From Tahibacter aquaticus (GTDB lineage Bacteria; Pseudomonadota; Gammaproteobacteria; Xanthomonadales; Rhodanobacteraceae): a stretch of 64,000 bases of DNA. The DNA lies in contig NZ_SNZH01000005.1 of NCBI RefSeq assembly GCF_004363655.1, positions 124,750 through 188,749 of the forward strand, read 5' to 3'. Made by a program: the position numbers and the translations under genes. Within the stretch, counting starts at the first letter, position 1; each line of letters begins with the position of its first letter. Of this stretch, positions 41,904-50,016 are shown in pieces. The notes beneath the pieces are model-generated. The model saw only the letters and a program-made list of their open reading frames with translations. It searched no databases and had not been told where the DNA came from.

Positions 41904-41987
41904 GCGCTTCGATACAAGGGAAGCGACTATTTCCAAAGTGCGGCATCCGGCTATCTGCCCTACGCCTATCCGTATCCGTCGCGCTGA
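41904..41987 (+). pseudogene. 3' relic of a beta-helix protein gene
   Basis: The last 24 codons (GSDYFQSAASGYLPYAYPYP, then Ser-Arg-stop) align without gaps with the end of the beta-helix gene at 46980-48569 (GRDYFLTAPSAYQPYPYPHP, then Ala-Arg-stop). Similarity in the DNA is clear over about 70 bases. Nothing upstream continues the gene, so only its 3' end survives. Confidence 0.6.
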
Positions 41988-42168
41988 ATCTGGCGTCTGC
42001 GGCACTGCCGCAAGCAACAGCGCGGAACGTCAGTCGGGACAAGCGAGGCAGACCGCACTCAGGCAGGGCGGCAGCGGTCAGCCGTTGCCGGCACTTCCCT
42101 GTGTCTGGCAGCCGGCCCCACCTGGCCATCGGCAACGCGTTTCAGGCTAGTCCAAGGCCAGCGGGTGC

Positions 42169-42191
42169 GCCTCCACAAATTTGTGGACGCC
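42169..42191. promoter_or_regulatory. Palindromic 23-mer, putative response-regulator site 1
   Basis: GCCTCCACAAATTTGTGGACGCC contains the perfect 16-bp palindrome TCCACAAATTTGTGGA (42172-42187). It lies 322 bases upstream of the response regulator start. A 20-of-23 match occurs at 46881-46903, close before the beta-helix gene. Confidence 0.55.
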
Positions 42192-42512
42192 GGCGAAAAA
42201 TCCGCAGCGAAAAATGCCGGCGAATTCCGCCACGATATTTGCCACCTGCCGGTTCTAGCCGGCACCCGCGCCGCGACACGGCGCGACATTGCGCCGCACC
42301 CGCCATCATCTTTCCTCATTATGAAATTTGCATATATGTGCGCCTGCTCATATCCCTGCCGCGTGCCACTTGCGCGCGCAGCCGCACACGCGCATAAGCG
42401 ACGCCGGTACGATGGCCGTGCGGCCGCCGGCCGTCGCCACAGGCCAGCGACGTTCGAACCCCAGGCGAGGACGGTGTCCGTTGCAGGGGCTCCCGCCAGT
42501 GAGGACAGGGCA

Positions 42513-43160
42513 ATGCTGGGTTTGCGCGTACTGCTGCTGGAAGACGATGCGGCCTGCCGCGAGCTGCTGCACCAGGCCGTGGCAGCACTGGGCGACGGCA
42601 ATGCGCAGATTGTCGACGCACACGACCTGGCTGCCGGCCGGCGCTGCCTGGCCGAAGCGAGTTTCGATCTGTTCCTCGCCGACCTGGCCTTGCCGGACGG
42701 GCTCAGCCTGGATCTGATCCGCCAGGCACGCACCCTGCGCGAGCCGCCCGCCGTGCTGGTGGTTTCCTCGCTCAGCGACGAGGCGACCATCGTGCAGGCC
42801 ATCGTCGCCGGTGCCTGCGGCTACGTCTGCAAGCACGATACGAGCGCCGACATCGCGCGCGCGCTGCAACTCGCCGTACAGGGAGGTTCGAGCATCAGCC
42901 CCACCATCGCGCACCGGCTGCTGCTGTTGCTGCGCCAGCAAGCCAGCGCCGGTGCCGCTGGCCAGGACGTAAGCCTGACCGCACGCGAGAACGATGTGCT
43001 GACATTGGCCGCCAAGGGGCATACCTACCGGCGCATTGCGGAACTGACCGGCACCCTGCCCAGCACCGTGTACACGCATGTACGGCATATCTACGAAAAA
43101 CTGCAGGTATCCAGTTTGCAGGAAGCGCTGTACCAGGCCCGCCTGCGCCGCCTGGTCTAG
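42513..43160 (+). CDS. NarL/FixJ family response regulator
   Basis: A 215-residue protein. The receiver domain has acidic LLLEDD, phospho-acceptor Asp57 (LFLADLALPDG) and Lys107 (YVCKHD). A LuxR-type helix-turn-helix is at residues about 150-212 (LTARENDVLTLAAKGHTYRR). ATG 42513 is chosen after GAGGACAGGG; upstream in-frame sequence does not look like protein. Its TAG overlaps the GTG start of the histidine kinase (TAGTG), so the two are translationally coupled and form one signalling unit. Confidence 0.9.
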   Translation: MLGLRVLLLEDDAACRELLHQAVAALGDGNAQIVDAHDLAAGRRCLAEASFDLFLADLALPDGLSLDLIRQARTLREPPAVLVVSSLSDEATIVQAIVAGACGYVCKHDTSADIARALQLAVQGGSSISPTIAHRLLLLLRQQASAGAAGQDVSLTARENDVLTLAAKGHTYRRIAELTGTLPSTVYTHVRHIYEKLQVSSLQEALYQARLRRLV

Positions 43161-44980
43161 TGGCCGGCGCTGCCACACTCGCTGCCACCGTGCGGCGTGC
43201 CGTGTTCTGGAGCAGCCTGTGCATTGCCGTCGCGGCGCTGCTGCTGGGTTATCGCTATCGCATTGCCGACACCACAGCCTGCCCGGTGGCACTGGAACGT
43301 CTGGCCGACGCAGTACAGCCGCGCGATGGCCCAGCCGGCGGCGCGCTGCACATCGAACGCTATCGCTTCACTTTCCAGGCCAGCGCAGAAAATCGCGAAA
43401 CGCTGGCCATTTCCCTCGGCGAAGCCGTGCCGTTCTATCGCCTGTGGATCAACAACGCCAACCTGACGCCGGAGATCGACCTGCAGCAGCGCAACGTGCG
43501 CGACATCGGACCGCACCTGCATCGCATTCCGGCCGACGCACTGGCGGTCGGAAGCAATGTCGCGCTGCTGGAGCTGCCGCGCGCCGCGGAGCTGGGCGAG
43601 CTGCGCCTGAGCCAGGTCTGCATCGGCGATGCAGCACTGCTGGCAGCAGCGTCTCGCGGCAACTGGTGGCGCATGGTCGGCATCCCCAGTGCCTGTGTGC
43701 TGCTGTTTTGCGTGTTCGCCGCGCTGGCACTGGCGGCCTGGCTGCTCAGCGCGCGCCATCCGGCCTATGCCTGGTACTTCGTCTGCCTGCTGCTGATGCT
43801 GGCGCGCGCGGTGTACGTGGCCACCTCGGCGCGGCCGGGAACGCCGCTGGCCTGGATTGCTCTGGACAATATCGCCATCGCCCTGCAGCCGTATGCCTTG
43901 TACTGCTTCATGCGTGCGTACTGGCGCTTCAGCCTGCCCTGGCTGTCGCTGCTGCTGGGCATCGGCACCAGCGGCGCGCTGCTGTGCTGCGCCGCGCTGC
44001 TGCGCTGGCCCGAGCTGCCCCAGCTGCAGAGCATCTATCTGCTGTTTCTTCTGCTGTCCACCGGCGGCGGCATGCTCGCCGTCGCGGCGATCACGCGCGG
44101 CGTGCGCATTCTGCAGCAGACAGAACGCAGCTTCGTGCTGTGGACTGGCGTCGTCGCCTATGCGGGTTCGCTGCTGGAAATCGCCAACGTATTCCTGCCG
44201 TTCGAGCAGCGCTGGATGTGGACGGCACCGCCGGCGACCGCCGTGCTGGCGATGGGCCTGGGCAAGCTGCTGCTGCACAGGCTGGTACTCGGCGCCGACC
44301 TGATGACGCATGCGGCCAACGTGCTGGCGCAGAACATCGACCAGGGCGCGGCCGCCACTTCGGCGCAGACCGCAGCCGCCTGGGACGAGGTCTCGGCGCA
44401 ATTGGCCCACCAGGAACGCGGCCGGCTGATCCGCGATATCCATGACGGCTTCGGTTCGCGCCTGGTCGCCATCCTGCTGCGCGCGCGGCGCGAGCTACCC
44501 CACTCCAGCGTGCAGCGCAACCTGCAGCGCGCACTGCTGGACATGCGCCTGATGATCGACGCGCTGGACGAGACCTCGCGCTCGCTCGGTCTCGCCCTGG
44601 CCTGCCTGCGCCATCGCACGGCCGCCACGCTCGATGCCGCCGGCATCGCCGGCGAATGGCAGCTGGACGCGGTCGACAGCGTGCGCATCGACGACCGGCG
44701 CAAGCTGATGCACCTGTTCCGCTGCCTGGCAGAACTGCTCGGCAACTGTGCCGAACATTCCGGCGCCGACACGCTCACGCTGCACGCGGCGGTAGCGAAC
44801 CGGCGCATTGTGCTGCGCCTGCAGGACAACGGCCGCGGCGTGGCCGACCCCGCGCAGTTGCGCGGCCATGGCTTGCGCCGCGCACGCCACCACGTCGATT
44901 GCATAGACGGCGAATTGCACTTTGCTGCCGCAGACGCGGGCAGCGGGCTGCACTGCGAATTGCGACTGCCGCTGTTTTGA
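43160..44980 (+). CDS. Membrane histidine kinase (HisKA_3 type)
   Basis: A 606-residue protein, GTG start overlapping the response regulator stop. A signal/anchor helix is followed by a periplasmic beta domain (residues about 40-165), then seven or so membrane helices (170-370), a 7TMR-DISM-like layout. The kinase core has His428 in GRLIRDIHDGFGSRLV, then AELLGNCAEHSGA, LQDNGRGV and GHGLRRARHH for ATP binding. It should phosphorylate the adjacent NarL-type regulator. The ligand is unknown. Confidence 0.88.
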   Translation: MAGAATLAATVRRAVFWSSLCIAVAALLLGYRYRIADTTACPVALERLADAVQPRDGPAGGALHIERYRFTFQASAENRETLAISLGEAVPFYRLWINNANLTPEIDLQQRNVRDIGPHLHRIPADALAVGSNVALLELPRAAELGELRLSQVCIGDAALLAAASRGNWWRMVGIPSACVLLFCVFAALALAAWLLSARHPAYAWYFVCLLLMLARAVYVATSARPGTPLAWIALDNIAIALQPYALYCFMRAYWRFSLPWLSLLLGIGTSGALLCCAALLRWPELPQLQSIYLLFLLLSTGGGMLAVAAITRGVRILQQTERSFVLWTGVVAYAGSLLEIANVFLPFEQRWMWTAPPATAVLAMGLGKLLLHRLVLGADLMTHAANVLAQNIDQGAAATSAQTAAAWDEVSAQLAHQERGRLIRDIHDGFGSRLVAILLRARRELPHSSVQRNLQRALLDMRLMIDALDETSRSLGLALACLRHRTAATLDAAGIAGEWQLDAVDSVRIDDRRKLMHLFRCLAELLGNCAEHSGADTLTLHAAVANRRIVLRLQDNGRGVADPAQLRGHGLRRARHHVDCIDGELHFAAADAGSGLHCELRLPLF

Positions 44981-44997
44981 GCGCGCACAGCCGCCAG

Positions 44998-46854
44998 ATG
45001 CCGATGCAGCAAGCCGTGCGCGTGAATCCGCACCTGCTGCGCCGCTGGCTGGGCGATCACCCGCGCAGCGCGGCGCTGGCATTCTGGGCCAGTCTCGCTT
45101 TGGCCCTGGCCTTGCTGGTCGTGCTGTACCGCCAGCCGCTGCCGCTGCAGCAGGGCTGCATCGCTCAGATCCACGACGTTGCCCGGGCCAGCCTGGTCGC
45201 GCTGCCACTGGCGCGCACGGCGCGCGGCCCGGGCGAAACCCTGCTGCTGCAGCATCGCTTCGCCTGGCGCTTGCAGGCGCTGCAGCGTCCGGCGCTGTAT
45301 ATCGGCGAGGCGACGCCGTATTTCGATCTGCAGGTCAACGCACGCCACCTGACACCGAACGTCGACCTGGACGCTGCGCCGCGCCGCGACCTGGCACCGC
45401 ACCTGTATGCGCTGCCGCCGGACATTCTTTCGGCCGGCGACAACCTGCTCAGCCTGCGCGTGCCCGTGGCGCGATCGCTGAGCGAAACCCGCGTCGGCAT
45501 GCTGTGCATCGGCGACTACGATGTACTTTTATCTTTGTACAAAGCCGAGTGGTGGCGCCGCGTCGGCCTGCCCAAGGCCTGCCTGTGCCTGTTCCTGGTG
45601 ATGGCCGGCGTGGTGTTCGCACTGCGCCGCATCCACGCCAATGCACCGCTGTACCGCTGCTATCTGCTCTGCATCGCGCTCATGAGCTGCCGCAGTGTCT
45701 ATCTCGTCGTCGGCGACATGCCGGGCGGGCCGGCCAACTGGCGCGTGGTCAGCGACGTCAGCATCATCCTGCTGATCTATGCCATGTACCGGCTGATCGC
45801 CGCCTTGTGGAATATCCGCCTGCGCCACTGGAGCGTGGCCTGGCTGCTGGCGGCCTCGCTGCTGCAATTGACTGCGCTGTGGTCGAACTGGACCCTGGAG
45901 TTTCCGCTTGCCAACCTGCTGCTGTGGCTGAGCGTGGCCGGTACGGCCGGCCTGGTGCTGGCACATAGCCGCGCCAGCGCGCCACACGTACCGGCGCTGG
46001 AGAAGCATTGCCTGCGCTGGGCCATGCTGTTCGCCGTAGCCTGCGGTGCGCTGGAAGCCGTCACCTACCGGCTCGACGCGGGCTGGCGCCTGATCTGGCT
46101 GTATCCGCTGGGCACGGCCCTGCTGGCCGTCACGCTGGGTTTTCTGCTGACGCGGCGCGCGATTCTCGGCGCAACGCTGCTTATGCATGCGCGCCAGTCG
46201 CTCGGCCGCGACCTCGACCAGACCCTGCTGCACTGTGCCGAGCAGGCCGATGCGGTCTGGCAGACATTGTCCAGCCGCGTCGCCGGACGCGAGCGCGAAC
46301 GCGTGCTGCTGGACATCGATGCCGGTTTCGGCGCGCGCATGGCCGAGGTAGTACAGCAGCTGCGGCGCGAATTGCCGCACTCGCGCCTGCAGGTCGATAT
46401 CCAGCGCGCCCTGCTCGACCTGCGCCTGATGATCGATGCGATGGAACTGGAGCTTGCTTCCCTGGCCGCGGCGTTCGCGATATTGCAGCAGCGCCTGCAA
46501 CCGGCCCTGTTCGCTGCCGGTATCGCCGCGCAATGGGAGGTGGCCGTGACGCAAGGCCGGCGCATCGAAGACCGGCGCCGCCTGATGGAACTGTTCCGCT
46601 GCATGGAAGAGCTGCTCAGCAATGTGATCCAGCACTCCGCTGCGGCGCATGTCTGGATAGACGCGCGCAGCGACGGCGAATGGCTGCAGATCCGTGTCGC
46701 CGACGACGGCTGCGGCATGCGCGACGGCCAGCCGCGCGGGCGCGGCCTGGACAATGTGCGCGCGCGGCTGGCACGCATGGGCGGCAGCGTGGATTGCCGC
46801 TCAAGGCCACAGTTCGACGGCACCTGTATCGCGCTGTCCCTGCGGCGACTGTAG
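44998..46854 (+). CDS. Histidine kinase paralogue lacking the phospho-accepting His
   Basis: A 618-residue paralogue of the preceding kinase with the same layout: anchor, periplasmic domain (YIGEATPYFDLQVNARHLTP against FYRLWINNANLTPEID), membrane block and kinase core. At the phosphorylation site RVLLDIDAGFGARMAEV it has Asp441 where the neighbour has His428. The ATP-binding lid is kept (EELLSNVIQHSAAAHV, VADDGCGMRDG, RGRGLDNVRARL). It may act as a pseudokinase that modulates its partner. It starts 17 bases after the first kinase; ATG 45004 is an alternative. Confidence 0.85.
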   Translation: MPMQQAVRVNPHLLRRWLGDHPRSAALAFWASLALALALLVVLYRQPLPLQQGCIAQIHDVARASLVALPLARTARGPGETLLLQHRFAWRLQALQRPALYIGEATPYFDLQVNARHLTPNVDLDAAPRRDLAPHLYALPPDILSAGDNLLSLRVPVARSLSETRVGMLCIGDYDVLLSLYKAEWWRRVGLPKACLCLFLVMAGVVFALRRIHANAPLYRCYLLCIALMSCRSVYLVVGDMPGGPANWRVVSDVSIILLIYAMYRLIAALWNIRLRHWSVAWLLAASLLQLTALWSNWTLEFPLANLLLWLSVAGTAGLVLAHSRASAPHVPALEKHCLRWAMLFAVACGALEAVTYRLDAGWRLIWLYPLGTALLAVTLGFLLTRRAILGATLLMHARQSLGRDLDQTLLHCAEQADAVWQTLSSRVAGRERERVLLDIDAGFGARMAEVVQQLRRELPHSRLQVDIQRALLDLRLMIDAMELELASLAAAFAILQQRLQPALFAAGIAAQWEVAVTQGRRIEDRRRLMELFRCMEELLSNVIQHSAAAHVWIDARSDGEWLQIRVADDGCGMRDGQPRGRGLDNVRARLARMGGSVDCRSRPQFDGTCIALSLRRL

Positions 46855-46880
46855 TCGGCCCGGCGCCCTGCCCCGGCACC

Positions 46881-46903
46881 GCCTCCACAAATCTGCGGAT
46901 GCC
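46881..46903. promoter_or_regulatory. Palindromic 23-mer, putative response-regulator site 2
   Basis: GCCTCCACAAATCTGCGGATGCC differs at three positions from the 23-mer at 42169-42191. It lies 77 bases before the beta-helix gene and just after the second kinase, a fitting place for activation of that gene by the encoded regulator. Confidence 0.5.
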
Positions 46904-46979
46904 CAGGACGCCGCGGCCGCGGCAGACTGCCGGGCGCGCCGACGGCGCCTGCGCTGTTCCATCTTGAGAGAACCGTACA

Positions 46980-48569
46980 ATGCCACGATTTCACCGAATG
47001 CCCGGCGCCGCGATGGCTGCGCTGGCGCTGCTGTCCGGCTCCGTCCAGGCCGTGGTAGTGGACAGCGGCCCGGTCGATCTGCCGATTGCCGCAACCGCCG
47101 CCGGCACCTATCTCAACCTGGTCGACGGCAACAGCCTGGCCAGCGGCAGCGACTTCCACCCAATCGCCGCCGCCGACGGCAGCCTGGCCTTCGCGATCGG
47201 CAGCGCGGCCAGCCTAGCCGTGCGCAACGGCGCGGTTGCAACACTGGACCAGGCCATCCTCGTCGGCGCCGCCAACGCGTATGCCGCCAGCGGCACGCTG
47301 GCCGCCACGCCGCTGCGCAGCGGCGGGCAGCATCGGCTGGGCCTGCGCTTCGTCGACGAGCGCAGCGGCGGCCTGCGCTACGGCCATGTGCTGCTGCAGA
47401 CCACAGCACCAAAGGGCTTTCCCGCGCGCATCCTGCGCTATGCCTACGAAACCAGTGGTGCCGCCATCGTCACGCCGGGCGATTCGCGCATTTTTTCCGA
47501 CGATTTCCAGCCGCTGCTGGTCGCCGCTTCGTGCATGCCCGAGGCGGTACAGGCCAGGCTGCTGAATGCGCCCGCCGGTGCGACCTTGCAGATTCCGGCC
47601 GGCGACTGCGACTGGGGCAGCACGCAACTGACTCACGCCCGCAGCATCCGCATCCGCGGTGCCGGGCAGAACCTCACCCTGCTGCGCCGCAGCGCAGCCA
47701 TGCCAGACTACTGGAACGCCCTGCTAAAGCTGAGCTGCGGCAATAACAGTAAAGTGGAAATTTCCGACCTGTCGCTGCTCGGCAACGGCATCGAAGGCGA
47801 TATCGACAGCGGCCTGTGGCTGGACGGCGGCTGCGTCGACTTCCGCATTCACGACGTGACCGCGGCGAATTTCTCCCGCGCCGGCATGGCCATCCGCGGC
47901 GACGGCCAGCGCGGCGTGATCTATCGCAGCGATTTCCTCGCCAACTTCCGCTGCGCCGGCGGCTGCTTCGGCTACGGCATCGACGTCGACGGCGGCGCCA
48001 ACCCGAACGGCGGCCCGCATCCGCCGCCACTGAGCCTGGGCAGCGGCAACGCCGTGTTTGTCGAAGACAGTTATTTCTACGACAACCGCCATGGCATCGC
48101 GTCGAACTACGGTTCGCGCTACGTATTCCGCCACAACACTGTAGTGTCGACCCAGCGCACGCGCGACTACGGCATGATCGACGCGCACGGCCGCGAGAAC
48201 GCCGAGCGCTACGGCTCGCAGAGCTGGGAAATCTACGCCAACTACCTGCGCACCAGTCCGGCGCAGATGACTAGCGACGGCATCGTGCTGCGCGGCGGCG
48301 ACGGCGTTGTGTTCGGCAATATCGTGGCCAACATCCCCTACGTGGTACGGCTGCTCAACCAGCCCTGCAGCGGCAGCTATCCCCTGCCCGGGCAGGTTCG
48401 CGCGGCATATATCTGGGACAACCCGTTCACGCCGATTCCGATCTACAACAACGACAACGCGGTCTGGATCGACAGCTCCTGCGAAACCTATATCGTGCAA
48501 GGGCGTGACTATTTCCTCACCGCACCATCGGCATACCAGCCCTATCCCTATCCGCATCCGGCGCGCTGA
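46980..48569 (+). CDS. Secreted right-handed beta-helix protein
   Basis: A 529-residue protein. Signal peptide at residues 1-25 (AAMAALALLSGSVQA). Residues 25-170 form a beta domain ending in the tail-like motif DSRIFSDDFQP. Residues 185-510 are a right-handed parallel beta-helix (KVEISDLSLLGNGIEGDID, FRIHDVTAANFSRAGMAI, SYFYDNRHGIASNYGSRYVF, EIYANYLRTSP), the fold of pectate-lyase-like and adhesin-like proteins. It ends PYPYPHPAR. Cys pairs suggest disulfides. It probably acts at the cell surface on polysaccharide or as an adhesin. It lies directly downstream of the two-component genes and may be their target. Confidence 0.82.
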   Translation: MPRFHRMPGAAMAALALLSGSVQAVVVDSGPVDLPIAATAAGTYLNLVDGNSLASGSDFHPIAAADGSLAFAIGSAASLAVRNGAVATLDQAILVGAANAYAASGTLAATPLRSGGQHRLGLRFVDERSGGLRYGHVLLQTTAPKGFPARILRYAYETSGAAIVTPGDSRIFSDDFQPLLVAASCMPEAVQARLLNAPAGATLQIPAGDCDWGSTQLTHARSIRIRGAGQNLTLLRRSAAMPDYWNALLKLSCGNNSKVEISDLSLLGNGIEGDIDSGLWLDGGCVDFRIHDVTAANFSRAGMAIRGDGQRGVIYRSDFLANFRCAGGCFGYGIDVDGGANPNGGPHPPPLSLGSGNAVFVEDSYFYDNRHGIASNYGSRYVFRHNTVVSTQRTRDYGMIDAHGRENAERYGSQSWEIYANYLRTSPAQMTSDGIVLRGGDGVVFGNIVANIPYVVRLLNQPCSGSYPLPGQVRAAYIWDNPFTPIPIYNNDNAVWIDSSCETYIVQGRDYFLTAPSAYQPYPYPHPAR

Positions 48570-48752
48570 CGGCCGCCGGCACGGCAGCGGCAGCGGCGCC
48601 GCCTCGCCCGGCGATACGACTGCAGGCCCAGGCAGAGGCAGCACCGCCTCCGCCGCTGCGACGATTCGCGGCTGCCGTTGGCCGGCCGTGGTTCCCGCGA
48701 CGGCCAAATCGCTATTCAATAGCGGCTGTCGCCATCTCGCGGGAAAACGCCA

Positions 48753-49058
48753 ATGAAAGACATGGACCGGCAGGAACTGCTCAGCCTGTTGTCGATCTGC
48801 GCAACCCTGGCCGGCCTGTGCATCACCATCGTCGCGCTGATGGCCGCGCTGAAACATGGCCAGCACACGGTCGTCGACGACTTCCTCGCTGGCTGCGCGG
48901 CCGCCTTCGTCACCTGCATCTACCTGATCGTCTGGATGCTGCGCATCCGCAATGCAGCCTGGGCATCGCGCATCGGCAATGCCATCGAAGTGCTTTTTCT
49001 CGGCGCAATGACCGTCATGACCATCGCCGCGTTCATCGCGGTCTACAGCATCTGGTAG
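48753..49058 (+). CDS. Small integral membrane protein
   Basis: A 101-residue protein with three membrane helices (residues about 10-33, 42-62, 75-98; LLSICATLAGLCITIVALMA, AGCAAAFVTCIYLIVWML, VLFLGAMTVMTIAAFIAVYS). ATG 48753 follows GGGAAAA. No partner or motif indicates a function. Confidence 0.7.
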   Translation: MKDMDRQELLSLLSICATLAGLCITIVALMAALKHGQHTVVDDFLAGCAAAFVTCIYLIVWMLRIRNAAWASRIGNAIEVLFLGAMTVMTIAAFIAVYSIW

Positions 49059-49204
49059 CGTACGAGCACCGCAGATGCGCACCGGGCGCTGCCCCGCCGT
49101 GAAAGTTCTTGCGCTCTGCGCCGCATCGCTATGCCGAAGCGGCATCGCCACGATGCCGCCTAGCCAAGATTTCATCTGGTCAATTTAAGCCAGGATACCA
49201 ACCC

Positions 49205-49380
49205 ATGAAGAAAATCATAGTTAGCTTAAGTTAGAAATTGAAAAAATAAGCGGAACTCCATTTGTCGAACAAAAAAAGCAACCGCCCGCTGGCCAGCTAG
49301 AGAATTTTGTTCTGAAATACCGCGACAAGATCAATCTTGACGATGAATGCAAGCAACTAAAACAGACTCGATACGTTTGA
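49205..49380 (+). pseudogene. AT-rich, Lys-rich small gene with frameshift
   Basis: ATG 49205, seven bases after an AGGA-like site, reads MKKIIVSLS and stops at a TAG. Shifting one frame gives a continuous LKLEIEKISGTPFVEQKK, then LENFVLKYRDKINLDDECK, ending TRYV with TGA 49378-49380. About 58 codons in all. Composition is far more AT-rich than its surroundings, indicating recent foreign origin. I do not recognise the protein. Confidence 0.45.
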
Positions 49381-49719
49381 CTGCCGCGCGCTACGGCACG
49401 TCATTCTGAAAAGTCATTTTTTAAACGCCATCGTACATGGCCGTGAACTTGGCCTCGTTACTGGCTGGCATAGCGGACTCATCCATGCCGCGAGAAATCC
49501 ACTATGTGTCTGTCGGGCTGCCGCGGTGACGCTGTGAAGCCTGCGGCCTATGCAGAATTGCGCAGATCGCCACAACGTCACCCGGCAGCCGGTGGCGGTC
49601 GCGCGGACGGCGCCGCCGGGTTTGCCGAGCTGGCCAATTGACCAGTAAAAATATCTTTACCCGTTTACAGGGTCGAGGCCACACGCGAGGCCGGCAAGAC
49701 ACCGGTGCAGGCAGCGCCT

Positions 49720-49940
49720 GCGTTCCTGCCCAGCATCCGCCGGTCAAGGGCCGTTTCGAACACGGCCTGGGCAGCTTCTACTCCGACGGCGAGATCGGCG
49801 GAAAAGCGGTGCGTACGCGCTTTGTCTGGTCGCCGATCACGCCGGTCTCGGCGCGTTGGGAGCAGGCCTATTCGGTCGATGCGGGAAAGAACTGCCAGAC
49901 CAACTGGATCATGCAGTTCCGGCGTGAACCGGCGGAATAG
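49720..49940 (+). pseudogene. 3' relic of a lipocalin-like (DUF1579-type) protein
   Basis: The last 65 codons (GRFEHGLGSFYSDGEIGGK, TRFVWSPITPVSARWEQAYS, NCQTNWIMQFRREP) look like the C-terminal strands of a DUF1579/SRPBCC-like small protein; I recall the pattern 'RFxWSxIT...RWEQAFS...TNWIM' in that group. The upstream in-frame sequence (from 49638) does not look like its N-terminus. It is probably a truncated copy. Confidence 0.5.
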
Positions 49941-50016
49941 GCGCATCGCCAGCCGAGTCTTCTCCTGCCCGCGACGGTTAGTATCCTGTACCGCCGCCGC
50001 AGGTCTGCCCACGCCC

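Larger units (their letters stand above)
41775..42512. other. Intergenic region with relic and operator-like site
   Basis: About 740 bases between the small exported protein and the response regulator. 41904-41987 holds the relic of a beta-helix gene tail. 42169-42191 holds a palindromic 23-mer shared with the region before 46980. 42300-42350 is AT-rich and may contain the regulator promoter. The rest shows nothing clear. Confidence 0.55.
49059..50016. other. Region with two gene relics
   Basis: Almost 1 kb between the small membrane protein and the permease. It contains an AT-rich frameshifted small gene (49205-49380) and the 3' relic at 49720-49940. 49381-49640 shows no gene. Confidence 0.55.
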
